Part shown: positions 15,212-23,753 of the stretch, piece after piece
Layout: every line of letters begins with the position of its first letter
How positions within the stretch are numbered: position 1 is the first letter of the stretch
NCBI RefSeq assembly: GCF_030651995.1
Contig: NZ_JAUSBN010000047.1
Span: 1 to 64,000, forward strand
DNA from: Reyranella sp.
GTDB lineage: Bacteria; Pseudomonadota; Alphaproteobacteria; Reyranellales; Reyranellaceae
DNA length: 64,000 nt
Direction: 5' to 3'
The notes under the pieces: model-generated
The model's database searches: none
What the model was told of the DNA's origin: nothing
The model's input: the letters and a program-made list of their open reading frames with translations, nothing else
Translations under genes and position numbers: made by a program

Positions 15212-16018
15212 ATGAAGCGCCGTGGCCTCTTCTACCTGCAACTCGGCTTCACCCTGCTGGTCTGCGCCTTCCTGGTCGTGCCGGTGTTCCTCTCGATCAT
15301 GGCCGGTCTCACGGTCAATTACTTCGTCGGCATCGAGAGCGGCCTCACCCTGCGCTGGGTCATGGAAGTGTGGAACGGCTATCGCGACACGATCTTCCTT
15401 TCGATCGGCCTGTCGCTGGCCTGCCTCGCCGTCACCCTGGTGATCGGCGTGCCGGCCGCCTATGTGCTGGCCAAGCGGCAGACCGCGCTGACGCGGGCGC
15501 TGGAGGAGATGCTGGTGCTGCCGGTGGCGGTGCCGGGGCTCGCCACGGCGCTGGCGCTGATCGTCACCTACGGCAGCCTGTCGGGCTTCCGCACCTCGTG
15601 GGCCTTCATCCTGGTCGGGCACGTGCTCTTCACCCTGCCGTTCATGGTGCGCAGCGTGCTGGCGGTGCTGAGCGCCATCGATCTCAAGACACTCGAAGAG
15701 GGCGCGGCGTCGCTCGGCGCCGGCTTCTGGTCGCGCTTCCGCGACATCGTTCTGCCGAACTGCCGGCAGGGCATCCTCGCCGGTTCGCTGATGGTCGTGA
15801 CCCTGTCGATGGGCGAATTCAACATGACCTGGCTGCTGCACACGCCCTTCACCAAGACTCTCCCCGTGGGCCTCGCCGACGCCTATGCCTCGCTGCGGCT
15901 GGAAGTCGGCAGCGCCTACACCCTCGTCTTCTTCCTGATGATCATGCCGCTCTTGCTGGCGCTGCAGGCCTTCGCCAAGCCACGGCCCACGAAGTTCGTG
16001 GCGGAGGATGCTGAATGA
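15212..16018 (+). CDS. ABC transporter permease (second of pair)
   Basis: A 268-residue PotC/PhnV-like permease. The N-terminal segment is LGFTLLVCAFLVVPVFLSIMAG-like; the EAA loop is LKTLEEGAASLGAGFWSRFRDIVLPN, followed by GSLMVVTLSMGEFNMTWLL. Charged C-terminus. The start is one base after the previous stop and its last four bases overlap the ATPase start (ATGA at 16015), so translation of the three genes is coupled. Confidence 0.9.
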   Translation: MKRRGLFYLQLGFTLLVCAFLVVPVFLSIMAGLTVNYFVGIESGLTLRWVMEVWNGYRDTIFLSIGLSLACLAVTLVIGVPAAYVLAKRQTALTRALEEMLVLPVAVPGLATALALIVTYGSLSGFRTSWAFILVGHVLFTLPFMVRSVLAVLSAIDLKTLEEGAASLGAGFWSRFRDIVLPNCRQGILAGSLMVVTLSMGEFNMTWLLHTPFTKTLPVGLADAYASLRLEVGSAYTLVFFLMIMPLLLALQAFAKPRPTKFVAEDAE

Positions 16019-17064
16019 CCGACGCCGGCAACAAGCCCGTCTCGATTGCCCTGACGAACTGCTCGAAGACCTTCCCCGACGGCACGAGGGCGCTGGAGCC
16101 GCTCGACCTCGCCATCCATGCCGGCGAGACCGTCGTGTTCCTCGGTCCCTCGGGCTGCGGCAAGACCACGACGCTCCGCATCATCGCCGGCCTCGAGGAG
16201 CCCGACGCCGGCGGCAAGGTGCTGTTCGACGGAACGGACGTCACACACCTGCCGATCGAGCAGCGCAATGTCGGCATGGTGTTCCAGTCCTATGCGCTGT
16301 TTCCCAACATGACCGTGGCCGGCAACATCGGCTACGGGCTGAAGATCCGGAAGGTGCCCGGCGCACAGATCAAGGCGCGCGTTTCGGAAATGCTGGCGAT
16401 GATGCAGATCACGCGGCTCGCGGATCGCCGCATCGACCAGCTCTCGGGCGGCCAGCGGCAGCGCGTGGCGCTCGCGCGCGCCATCGCGGTCCGGCCGCGG
16501 GCCCTGCTGCTCGACGAGCCGCTGACGGCGCTGGACGCCAAGCTGCGCGATACGCTGCGCCTGGAGATCGATTCGCTGCTGCGCTCGCTCGGCATCACCG
16601 CGATCTACGTGACGCACGACCAGGCCGAGGCGATGGCGCTGGGCGACCGAATCGTCGTCATGGAGCATGGCCGGGTCGCCCAGATCGGAAAGCCGCGCGA
16701 CATCTACCAGCGCCCGGCCACACGCTTCGTCGCCGAGTTCATCGGCACGATGAACCGCCTGACCGGCTCAATGAATAACGGCAGGTTCATCTGCAAGGCC
16801 GGCGGAATCGCCTGGCCCGAGGCGCCCGCCAATGCCACCGAGATCCTGTTCCGGCCCGAAGACATCCGCGTCGTCGAGGGCGACGAGACCACCGGCCTGC
16901 AAGGCAAAGTGGCGGCCGCCTTCTTCCTGGGCGACCGCACACGCCTGTTCGTGGACGTGGGTGAGGCGCAGCCGCTGGTGATCGAGAGCACGGCGCGGCG
17001 CGACTTCAGTCATGGCGACCCGGTCGGGCTCGCCATCGACCCGCGCGGCCTGCTGGTGCTGTAA
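16015..17064 (+). CDS. ABC transporter ATPase (PotA/PhnT/UgpC-like)
   Basis: ATPase of 349 residues. Walker A GPSGCGKTT, Q-loop GMVFQSYALFPNMTV, signature LSGGQRQRVALARA, Walker B ALLLDEPLTALD and the switch YVTHDQAEAMAL are intact. The C-terminal TOBE-like domain is about 110 residues (ILFRPEDIRVVEGDE..., GDRTRLFVDVG). It energises the importer of this operon. The phosphodiesterase gene follows after 10 bases, and the ATPase stop codon is part of that gene's ribosome-binding site (TAAGGAG). Confidence 0.92.
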   Translation: MTDAGNKPVSIALTNCSKTFPDGTRALEPLDLAIHAGETVVFLGPSGCGKTTTLRIIAGLEEPDAGGKVLFDGTDVTHLPIEQRNVGMVFQSYALFPNMTVAGNIGYGLKIRKVPGAQIKARVSEMLAMMQITRLADRRIDQLSGGQRQRVALARAIAVRPRALLLDEPLTALDAKLRDTLRLEIDSLLRSLGITAIYVTHDQAEAMALGDRIVVMEHGRVAQIGKPRDIYQRPATRFVAEFIGTMNRLTGSMNNGRFICKAGGIAWPEAPANATEILFRPEDIRVVEGDETTGLQGKVAAAFFLGDRTRLFVDVGEAQPLVIESTARRDFSHGDPVGLAIDPRGLLVL

Positions 17065-17074
17065 GGAGACTGCC

Positions 17075-17893
17075 ATGCTGATCGCCCAGATCACCGACAC
17101 CCATATCAAGCTGCCGGGCAAGCTCGCCTACAGGAAGGTCGACACGGCGAGCATGCTGCGGCGCTGCGTGCAGGAGCTGCTGGCGCTGAGCCCGCAGCCC
17201 GACATCGTCCTGCTGACCGGCGACCTGGTCGATCTCGGGCGACCCGAGGAATACGATCATCTGAAATCGATCCTGGCGCCGATCCAGCAGCGCATCATCG
17301 CCATCCCCGGCAACCACGACGAGCGCGAGGCGATGCGCGACGCCTTCCGCGACGGCGGCTACCTGCCGCCGGCGGGGAAGTTCCTCCAGTTCGCGATCGA
17401 CGACTATCCGCTGCGCCTCGTCGGTCTCGACACGCTGATTCCGGGGCAGGGCGGCGGCGAGCTTTGCCGCGAGCGGCTCGACTGGCTCGACCGCACGCTC
17501 AAGGACAAGCCCGACACGCCGACCCTGGTGATGATGCACCATCCGCCCTTCGTCACCGGCATCGGCCACATGGACAAGATCGGCCTGCTGGGCCGCGAGG
17601 CCTTTGCCGAGGTCGTGGCGCGCCACCGCCAGGTCGAGCTGATCCTGTGCGGCCATCTGCATCGCACGATCCACGCCCAGGTCGGCGGCCGTCCGGCGAT
17701 GACCTGCCCCAGCCCGGCCCACCAGGTCGCGCTCGACATCCATCCCGACGCCCCCAGCCGCTTTCGCATGGAGCCGCCGGGTTTCATGCTGCACTGGTGG
17801 AACGACGGCCAGCTGGTGACCCATGCCGCCGTCATCGGCGACTATGACGGCCCGTATCCGTTCTTCGACGCGGATGGCAAGTTGATCGATTGA
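17075..17893 (+). CDS. GpdQ-like metallophosphodiesterase
   Basis: A 272-residue class III cyclic-nucleotide-type phosphodiesterase with a dinuclear metal site. Ligands are at the same numbers as in Enterobacter GpdQ for most positions: D8 and H10 (QITDTH), D50 (TGDLVD), N80 and H81 (GNHDE), H156 (MMHHPPF), then H194 and H196 (CGHLH). The HPPF...MD and P-x-P...HQV region at the back also resembles GpdQ, which hydrolyses glycerophosphodiesters. No signal peptide, so cytoplasmic. The ATG at 17075 follows AAGGAG. As the last gene of the DeoR/importer operon, it probably cleaves an imported phosphodiester to an alcohol and a phosphomonoester. CpdA-like cAMP hydrolysis is the alternative, but the operon context argues against it. 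Confidence 0.85.
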   Translation: MLIAQITDTHIKLPGKLAYRKVDTASMLRRCVQELLALSPQPDIVLLTGDLVDLGRPEEYDHLKSILAPIQQRIIAIPGNHDEREAMRDAFRDGGYLPPAGKFLQFAIDDYPLRLVGLDTLIPGQGGGELCRERLDWLDRTLKDKPDTPTLVMMHHPPFVTGIGHMDKIGLLGREAFAEVVARHRQVELILCGHLHRTIHAQVGGRPAMTCPSPAHQVALDIHPDAPSRFRMEPPGFMLHWWNDGQLVTHAAVIGDYDGPYPFFDADGKLID

Positions 17894-17923
17894 GCGGCTT
17901 ACGGGGCCTTGGCCCAAACCCGG

Positions 17924-17994
17924 TGTCATCCCGAGCGCAGCGAGGGACCTTTAGGGGCGCCCACCAAAGGTCCCTCGCTGCGCTCGGGATGACA
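17924..17994. repeat. long perfect hairpin, family C, copy 1
   Basis: A 29-base arm starting TGTCATCCCGAGCGCAGCG (17924-17952) is perfectly complementary to 17966-17994, with a 13-base loop. It lies between the converging phosphodiesterase and peptide deformylase genes and could terminate both transcripts. A diverged pair of the same arms is at 55760-55858. Confidence 0.9.
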
Positions 17995-18034
17995 ATTTTG
18001 ATGGTATTTGACGCTTCGCGTCGAACGTCACCGC

Positions 18035-18610
18035 CTAGATCACGTGCTCGGGGTCTTCCTTCGGGTGGGGCTTGGGCGGCCGGCCTTCGGCCGCGTCGCG
18101 TTCCTGTTCCTTACGCGCCTTGAGGAGCTTGCGCAGGATCATGTTCCGCTTCAGCGCCGAGATGTGGTCGATGAACAGCACGCCGTCGAGATGGTCGATC
18201 TCGTGCTGGACGCAGGTCGCCAGCAGGCCGTCGCAGGTCATTTCCTGGGCCTTGCCGTCGCGGTCGAGGTAGCGAACCTTGACCGACGCCGGACGGACCA
18301 CGTCGGAATAATGGTCCGGCACCGACAGGCAGCCCTCCTCGTAGGAGACGTCCTCGTCGGAGGCTTCGACGATCTCGGGGTTGGCCATGAAGAGCGGGCC
18401 GGTCTTGGTGTCCTCGCGTTCGATGTCGAGCACGATGACGCGCTTCAGGACGCCGACCTGCGGCGCGGCGAGCCCGATGCCCGGCGCGTCGTACATGGTC
18501 TCCAGCATGTCATCCATGAGCTGGCGCACGCCGGCGTCGACCGTCTCGACGGGCAGGGACTTCTTCTTCAGGCGCGGATCGGGCGCGGTCAGGATCGGCA
18601 GGAGAGCCAT
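18035..18610 (-). CDS. def: peptide deformylase
   Basis: Removes the formyl group from the N-terminal methionine of nascent proteins; an Fe/Zn hydrolase in the cytoplasm. 191 residues. All three motifs are present: GIGLAAPQ (44-51), EGCLSVP with metal ligand Cys94, and QHEIDHLDG with His136, Glu137 and His140. The C-terminal tail is charged and proline-rich (EGRPPKPHPKEDPEHVI), slightly longer than E. coli. It is about 50 bases downstream of argB on the same strand; def is usually beside fmt, which is not here. Confidence 0.96.
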   Translation of the reverse strand: MALLPILTAPDPRLKKKSLPVETVDAGVRQLMDDMLETMYDAPGIGLAAPQVGVLKRVIVLDIEREDTKTGPLFMANPEIVEASDEDVSYEEGCLSVPDHYSDVVRPASVKVRYLDRDGKAQEMTCDGLLATCVQHEIDHLDGVLFIDHISALKRNMILRKLLKARKEQERDAAEGRPPKPHPKEDPEHVI

Positions 18611-18659
18611 CGGGCCTAAATATGCGGGAGGATGGGGCTTTTCAAGGTCACGCCCGGGA

Positions 18660-19574
18660 TCACGTACGGCGAACCATCGTGCCGACGCCGGCCTCGGTGA
18701 AGACCTCGAGCAGCAGGCAGTGCGGCACCCGGCCGTCCATGATGACGGCGGCTTCGACGCCCGAATTCACGGCATCGATGCAGTTCTCGACCTTGGGGAT
18801 CATGCCGCCGGAGATCGTGCCGTCGGCGATCAGGGCGCGCGCCTGCTCGATCGTCATCTCGGGGATCACCTTGCCGTCCTTGTCGAGGACGCCCGGCACG
18901 TCGGTCAGGAACAGCAGGCGCTTGGCCTTCATGGCGCCGGCGATGGCGCCGGCCGAGGTGTCGGCATTGATGTTGTAGGTCAGCTCGTCGTCGACGCCGA
19001 ACCCGATCGGGGCGACCACCGGGATCACGTCGGCGCGGCGCAGCTGCTCCAGCACCATGACGTTGATCTTGGCCGGCTCGCCGACCTGCTTCAGGTCGAC
19101 CTTCAGCAGCTCGCCGGTCTTGGGATCGCGCATCTGCGTGACCTTCTTGGCCAGGATCAGGTTGCCGTCCTTGCCGCAGATGCCGACGGCGATGCCGCCG
19201 CATTCATTGATGTCGGCCACGATCGCCTTGTTGATCGAACCGGCCAGGACCATCTCGACGATTTCCATCGTCTGGGCGTCGGTGACGCGCAGCCCGTTCA
19301 CGAACGTGCTCTTGATCCCGACGCGCTCCAGCATCTTGTTGATCTGCGGTCCGCCGCCATGGACCACGATCGGGTTCATGCCGACCTGCTTCATCAGCAC
19401 CACGTCGCGGGCGACCAGGTCGCCGAGCTTCGGGTCTGTCATGGCGTGACCGCCATATTTCACGACGAAGGTGGCATCGTTGTGCCGGCGCATGTAGGGC
19501 AGCGCCTTGGAGATGGTCTCCGCCATGCGGATGAGCCGCTTCTGCTCCTTGTCGGGTTGAACAGGCTCGGCCAT
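18660..19574 (-). CDS. argB: acetylglutamate kinase
   Basis: Phosphorylates N-acetylglutamate in arginine synthesis. 304 residues from the ATG at 19572-19574; an in-frame extension to 19646 runs through a repeat and lacks homologous character. Motifs: VVKYGGHAM (ATP site lysine), [29 protein letters not shown], and the C-terminal [14 protein letters not shown] with [12 protein letters not shown]. The roughly 25-residue N-terminal extension with a helix before VVKYGG is the form seen in arginine-inhibited, hexameric enzymes, so feedback control by arginine is likely. In many alphaproteobacteria argB directly follows engB; here a 2OG-oxygenase gene and repeats lie between. Confidence 0.95.
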   Translation of the reverse strand: MAEPVQPDKEQKRLIRMAETISKALPYMRRHNDATFVVKYGGHAMTDPKLGDLVARDVVLMKQVGMNPIVVHGGGPQINKMLERVGIKSTFVNGLRVTDAQTMEIVEMVLAGSINKAIVADINECGGIAVGICGKDGNLILAKKVTQMRDPKTGELLKVDLKQVGEPAKINVMVLEQLRRADVIPVVAPIGFGVDDELTYNINADTSAGAIAGAMKAKRLLFLTDVPGVLDKDGKVIPEMTIEQARALIADGTISGGMIPKVENCIDAVNSGVEAAVIMDGRVPHCLLLEVFTEAGVGTMVRRT

Positions 19575-19600
19575 GTCACAGCATCCCCAGTTGAACGAAA

Positions 19601-19623
19601 GCCCTCTCCGGGTCGGGAGAGGG
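19601..19623. repeat. short hairpin related to family A
   Basis: GCCCTCTCC and its complement GGAGAGGGC surround a short GGTC-type loop just upstream of argB. The CCTCTCC/GGAGAGG core is shared with the family A repeats. It marks one edge of the inserted 2OG-oxygenase gene. Confidence 0.55.
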
Positions 19624-19703
19624 CCAAGCGAATTGCCGAGCCGCATAATATATCAGGCGGGCGACGGATAGAAGAACCGGCCGTGCCGCGTCAGGATGTC
19701 CGC

Positions 19704-20390
19704 ATGGCAGCTTCCCACCTTCCCGACAGCGAAACCCTCGCCGATCGCGGCTTCACCGTGGTCCGCAATCTGATCGACCCAGAAGAATGCCGTGCGCTGG
19801 CCGCGCTGTGGCCCGAGCAGGCGCGGTTTCGTAAGCATATCGTCATGCAGCGCCATGGCTACGGGCAGGGCGAGTACCAGTATTTCGCCTACGATCTGCC
19901 CCCGCCCGTCGAGCGGTTGCGCCAGGCGCTCTATCCCGAACTGGCGAAAGTGGCCAACGAGTGGAACGAACGGCTGGGGCGGCCCAGGCGATTCCCGCCC
20001 GACCTGAAGGACTGGCTGCGCGAATGCCACGAGGCCGGCCAGACCCGGCCGACGCCGCTCCTGCTGCGCTATGGGCCGGGCGACTACAACTGTCTGCACC
20101 GCGACCTCTACGGCGAGATGGTCTTCCCGCTTCAGGTCGTCGTGCTGCTGAGCGCCCCCGGCCGCGACTTCACCGGCGGCGAGTTAATGCTGGTCGAGCA
20201 ACGCGCACGCATGCAGTCACGCGGCGAAGTCGTGCCGCTGGAACAGGGCGATGCCGCGATCTTTGCCGTGAACGAGCGGCCGGCGAAGGGCGTCCGCGGC
20301 TGGCACCGCACCGCCCTGCGCCACGGCGTTTCGAGCCTGCGCACCGGCGAACGCTTCACCCTGGGCCTGATCTTCCACGACGCGGCTTAG
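19704..20390 (+). CDS. 2OG-Fe(II) oxygenase (prolyl-4-hydroxylase-like)
   Basis: A 228-residue iron/2-oxoglutarate dioxygenase. The metal triad is visible as H132 and D134 (NCLHRDLYGEMVFP) and H207 (ALRHGVSSL), with the 2-oxoglutarate-binding Arg in RTGERFTLGLIFHD about ten residues later. The N-terminal block LADRGFTVVRNLIDPEECRAL is typical of bacterial members. The protein to be hydroxylated is unknown. The start at 19704 is the only ATG near the first conserved block; upstream open frame is antisense to argB. The gene is opposite in direction to engB and argB and has a repeat on each side (19601 and 20397), so it looks inserted in an otherwise conserved cluster. Confidence 0.87.
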   Translation: MAASHLPDSETLADRGFTVVRNLIDPEECRALAALWPEQARFRKHIVMQRHGYGQGEYQYFAYDLPPPVERLRQALYPELAKVANEWNERLGRPRRFPPDLKDWLRECHEAGQTRPTPLLLRYGPGDYNCLHRDLYGEMVFPLQVVVLLSAPGRDFTGGELMLVEQRARMQSRGEVVPLEQGDAAIFAVNERPAKGVRGWHRTALRHGVSSLRTGERFTLGLIFHDAA

Positions 20391-20396
20391 GTTTTT

Positions 20397-20544
20397 CCGT
20401 CGTCTCAGGGCGGGGGTTACCCCGCCCGAACCGGAGCGCGCAGCGCGAAGTGGAGAGACCTTGTCTCCGCCAAATGCCGTCAAATTGCGGAGAGAAGGTC
20501 TCTCCACTACGCCTCGCTGGCGCGAGGCTCCGGTCGAGACGACG
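20397..20544. repeat. long inverted repeat, family B, copy 2
   Basis: Starts CCGTCGTCTC and ends CCGGTCGAGACGACGG, with inner blocks GTGGAGAGACCTTGTCTCC and GGAGAGAAGGTCTCTCCAC that pair with one another. It matches the copy at 14237-14364 in ends and inner arms. It separates the converging oxygenase and engB genes and may end both transcripts. Confidence 0.85.
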
Positions 20545-20550
20545 GAGACC

Positions 20551-21213
20551 CTAGACCTGTGCGACGGCCACGATGTCCGCGCGGAGTTCGGGAATGCCGA
20601 AGCCGGTCTCGCTGCTGGTTGGCAGGACCTCGGGATGGGCGGCGCCGTGCTTGCGGGCTATGGCCTCCGCAGCCTTGACGGCGCGCGGCAGGTCGGCGGC
20701 ACGCAAGTAGTCGGTCTTGGTGAGGAGAAGCTGGTAGGAAACGGCGGCGCTGTCGAGGTTGCGCATCGTTTCGCGGTCGCTCTCCTTCACGCCGTGACGG
20801 CCGTCGATCAGCACGAAGATGCGCATCAGGGTCGGACGGCCGCGCAGATAGGCCGAGGCGAGGTCCTGCCACGTTTCCTTCATCGAGCGCGAGACCTTGG
20901 CGAAGCCGTAGCCCGGCAGGTCGACCAGCATCAGCCGGTCGGCCAGGTTGAAGAAATTGACCTGCCGCGTGTGGCCGGGATTGGCCGAGACGCGCGCCAG
21001 GGTGCGCCGGCCGGTGAGGGCGTTCACCAGGCTCGACTTGCCGACGTTGGAGCGTCCGGCGAAGGCCACTTCCGGCAGCGAAATGCCCGGCAGCGACTCG
21101 ATCGACGCGGCGCCCGAGACGAAGTCGCAGGGGCCCGCGAACAGCTTGCGCGCGGCCTCGATCTCGGCGGCCGAGTGCCCCTTCTCGATCTCGTCGGGTG
21201 ACTTGTCCGGCAT
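20551..21213 (-). CDS. engB: ribosome biogenesis GTPase YihA/YsxC (EngB)
   Basis: Essential GTPase for 50S subunit maturation. 220 residues. G1 is AFAGRSNVGKSSLVNAL, G2 is NPGHTRQVNFF, G3 is LVDLPGYGFAKVS, G4 is LLTKTD, and the C-terminal SSETGFGIPELRADI matches the G5 region. The ATG at 21211-21213 overlaps the yidC stop by one base, so it is translationally coupled to yidC. It is the last gene of the rpmH operon in this strain. Confidence 0.95.
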   Translation of the reverse strand: MPDKSPDEIEKGHSAAEIEAARKLFAGPCDFVSGAASIESLPGISLPEVAFAGRSNVGKSSLVNALTGRRTLARVSANPGHTRQVNFFNLADRLMLVDLPGYGFAKVSRSMKETWQDLASAYLRGRPTLMRIFVLIDGRHGVKESDRETMRNLDSAAVSYQLLLTKTDYLRAADLPRAVKAAEAIARKHGAAHPEVLPTSSETGFGIPELRADIVAVAQV

Positions 21214-23033
21214 CAGTTCTTCTTACCGGAGCCCTTGCCGCCCTTCTTGTTGTCGGGGGTGGCAGGCGCCGGCGCGGGTGTGGTGACAACGGCCTTGTTG
21301 CCGATCGGTGTGCCGTGGCGGCGCATGATCATGTACTGCTGCGCGATCGACAGCGTGTTGCTCCACGCCCAGTAGATCACCAGGCCGGCGGCGAAGGGCG
21401 CCAGCATGAAGGTGAACAGGATCGGCAGGAACTGGAACACGCGCGCCTGCACCGGATCGGTCGGCTGCGGGTTCAGCTTCTGCTGCAGGTACATCGTGAC
21501 GCCCATGATGATGGGCCAGATGCCTATGTTGAAGAAGTGCAGGAACGACGGAACGTCCCACGGAAACACGCCGAAGCCGGTCAGGATCGTGAGCGGATCG
21601 GGCGCGGACAGGTCCTTGATCCAGCCGTAGAATGGCTGATGGCGCATCTCGATGGTGGTGTAGAGCACCTTGTAGAGCGCGAAGAACACAGGGATCTGCA
21701 CCAGGATGGGCAGGCAGCCCGCCGCGGGGTTCACCTTTTCGCGGCGATAGAGCTGCATCAGCTCCTGGTTCATGCGCTGGCGGTCCTCGCCATAACGCTC
21801 CTTGAGCTTCTCCATCTCGGGCTGAAGCCGCTTCATCTTGCTCATCGCCGCGTAGGACTTGTTGGCGAGCGGGAAGAACACCAGCTTGACGATGACGGTC
21901 AGCGTCAGGATCGCCAGCCCGAAATTGCCGAGATGGACGTAAAGCCACTCGAGCAACCAGAAGAGCGGTCGGGTGAAGAACCAGAACCAGCCCCAATCGA
22001 TCGTCAGGTCGAACTTCTCGATGCCGTATTTGTCTTCGTAGTCGGAGATCACGCGCACCAGCTTGGCGCCGGCGAACAGGCGGGCGTCGGTCGTCGTCGT
22101 CGCGCCGGGTGCAACGGCCACGCCACCGCCGACATAGTCGACCTGATACTTCACGTCGGTGCCGGCGCCGGTCTGCCTGATCGAAACGTCGACCTTGGAC
22201 TTCTGATCGGGCACCAGCACGGACATCCAGTACTTGTCGGTGATGCCGACCCAGCCGCCTGTCGTCGCGATCTTCTGCTGCTTGTTGCCCTTGAAGTCGG
22301 AGTAGCTGAATTCCTTGAGCGTGCCGTCGAAGACGCCGTAGGGACCCTCGTGGAGGATGTACATACCCTCATAGACCGGCTCGCCGTAGCGGACGATGAG
22401 GCTCCACGGGAAAAGGGTCACCGGCTTGTCGGTCTTGTTCTCGACGCTCTGCTTCACGTCGAACATGAAGAACTCGTCGATCGAAACCGTGAGGCCGAAC
22501 ACCAACCCTTCGCCATTGTCCCAGGTCAGCCTGACAGGCTTGCCGGGCGCCACCGTCGGCGAGTCCGAGGTCCACACCGTTTCGGGGCCGGGGACCTTGA
22601 TGGCGGCATCGGACGAGGACCAGCCGAACTCGGCGTAATAGGGATGCGCGCTGCCGACCGGCGACAGGACGGGCACCGGCGGACTCTTGGGATCGATGGT
22701 CTCGCGATACTTGACGAGCTGCACGTCGTCGATGCGCGCGCCCTTGAGCGAGATCGAGCCCGTGAGTTCGGCGGTATTGAAGGTGACACGCGGCGTGAGC
22801 GCCACGGCCTCGCTGCGACCAACCACCCGCTGCTGCGTCGGCGCGGCGCCCGGACCGGGTTGCGTGCCGGGAGCGCCCGGCTGTCCGGTCGGCGCGGCGG
22901 GGGCGCCGGACTGCGTCGTCGCCTGCTGCTGGGTCGTATTGGTCGCCTGTTTGGACGGCGGGAATGCCACCTGCCAGCCCACGATGATCAGCACCGAGAG
23001 GACGATGGCGACGATGAAGTTCTTCTGATCCAT
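21213..23033 (-). CDS. yidC: membrane protein insertase YidC
   Basis: Inserts proteins into the inner membrane, alone or with SecYEG. 606 residues. An N-terminal membrane anchor (NFIVAIVLSVLIIVGWQVAF) is followed by a Gln/Pro-rich linker and the large periplasmic domain. The Oxa1-type core has segments around residues 350-560, with the coiled cytoplasmic loop MSKMKRLQPEMEKLKERYGEDRQRMNQELMQLY-like and the conserved GCLPILVQIPVFFALYKVLY. The tail is Lys/Gly-rich (NKKGGKGSGKKN), as in ribosome-binding YidC forms. It lies between yidD and engB. Confidence 0.97.
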   Translation of the reverse strand: MDQKNFIVAIVLSVLIIVGWQVAFPPSKQATNTTQQQATTQSGAPAAPTGQPGAPGTQPGPGAAPTQQRVVGRSEAVALTPRVTFNTAELTGSISLKGARIDDVQLVKYRETIDPKSPPVPVLSPVGSAHPYYAEFGWSSSDAAIKVPGPETVWTSDSPTVAPGKPVRLTWDNGEGLVFGLTVSIDEFFMFDVKQSVENKTDKPVTLFPWSLIVRYGEPVYEGMYILHEGPYGVFDGTLKEFSYSDFKGNKQQKIATTGGWVGITDKYWMSVLVPDQKSKVDVSIRQTGAGTDVKYQVDYVGGGVAVAPGATTTTDARLFAGAKLVRVISDYEDKYGIEKFDLTIDWGWFWFFTRPLFWLLEWLYVHLGNFGLAILTLTVIVKLVFFPLANKSYAAMSKMKRLQPEMEKLKERYGEDRQRMNQELMQLYRREKVNPAAGCLPILVQIPVFFALYKVLYTTIEMRHQPFYGWIKDLSAPDPLTILTGFGVFPWDVPSFLHFFNIGIWPIIMGVTMYLQQKLNPQPTDPVQARVFQFLPILFTFMLAPFAAGLVIYWAWSNTLSIAQQYMIMRRHGTPIGNKAVVTTPAPAPATPDNKKGGKGSGKKN

Positions 23034-23057
23034 TGGTCGGCGATCTTTCGTGGCGCG

Positions 23058-23324
23058 TCAGGAGCGCCGGGCAGGGTGACAGGAAAGCGGCGCGCGCGCG
23101 TGGGCGCCGGACGGCGGAACGGGATCGTAGCCGCCGGCGCCCCAGGGGCCGCAGCGGCACAGTCGACGGGCAGCAAGCCAGCTTCCCCGCGCCGCGCCAT
23201 GCTTCGACAGGGCGTCGACCGCGTAAGCCGAGCACGAGGGCTCGTAGCGGCAGGCTCCGACGAAGAAGTAGGCGAGCGTGAGCTGGTAGAAGCGAATCGC
23301 GCCGCGCAGGACCTTGGACATCAT
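23058..23324 (-). CDS. yidD: membrane protein insertion efficiency factor YidD
   Basis: An 88-residue accessory protein of YidC-dependent insertion. The family pattern is complete: LRGAIRFYQLTLAYFFVGACRYEPSCSAYAVDAL, KHGAARGSWLAARRLCRCGPWGAGGYDPVPP, with four cysteines. I chose the ATG pair at 23319-23324 because it fits the usual N-terminus; an in-frame ATG at 23375 would add 17 residues and sit directly after the rnpA stop. Gene order rnpA-yidD-yidC is the conserved one. Confidence 0.93.
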   Translation of the reverse strand: MMSKVLRGAIRFYQLTLAYFFVGACRYEPSCSAYAVDALSKHGAARGSWLAARRLCRCGPWGAGGYDPVPPSGAHARAPLSCHPARRS

Positions 23325-23376
23325 GCGGCCCGGAAACTGGCGATTTAAGCGCTCCGGCGCAAGCTGCCAATGCACG

Positions 23377-23748
23377 TCATGGCGTCGCTATGGGGGTCGC
23401 AAGCGCCTTGAGGCGCCGAAGGGCCTCCTGCAACTCGCCCCGCATCGCGAGGAAATCGCGGCCGAGGGCGCCCTGGCGGCCGACCAGCACATAGTCATGA
23501 TCGGCCCTGGCCGATTGCGGAATGACCTGGCGGGCGATCTCGCGCAGACGGCGGCGGACCCGGTTGCGCACGACGGCATTGCCGACCTTGCGGCTGACGG
23601 TGAAGCCGACCCGGATGGCGGGCCCGGCGAGATCGGCTGGAACGGGAGCCGTCTGCAGCACGAAGCCGGGCATGGCGCATCGCCGCCCGGCCTGGACGCG
23701 CAGGAAGTCGCTACGATTCGGCAGACGCCCGAGGCGCGCCGCAGCCAA
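23377..23748 (-). CDS. rnpA: ribonuclease P protein component, TTG start
   Basis: Protein subunit of RNase P, which trims the 5' leader of tRNA precursors. About 123 residues. The N-terminal L-x2-R-x-DF block is LGRLPNRSDFLRVQ, and the RNA-binding RNR box is RVGFTVSRKVGNAVVRNRVRRRLREIAR. No ATG or GTG precedes the conserved start; the only fit is the TTG at 23746-23748, 5 bases after the rpmH stop and with no clear Shine-Dalgarno sequence, which points to coupling with rpmH translation. An in-frame ATG further in would cut the conserved N-terminus, and the longer open frame reads antisense through rpmH. Confidence 0.9.
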   Translation of the reverse strand: MAAARLGRLPNRSDFLRVQAGRRCAMPGFVLQTAPVPADLAGPAIRVGFTVSRKVGNAVVRNRVRRRLREIARQVIPQSARADHDYVLVGRQGALGRDFLAMRGELQEALRRLKALATPIATP

Positions 23749-23753
23749 TAGGA

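Noticed and set aside
21198-23348. 716-codon plus-strand open frame
   Set aside because: Antisense to yidC, which is certain.
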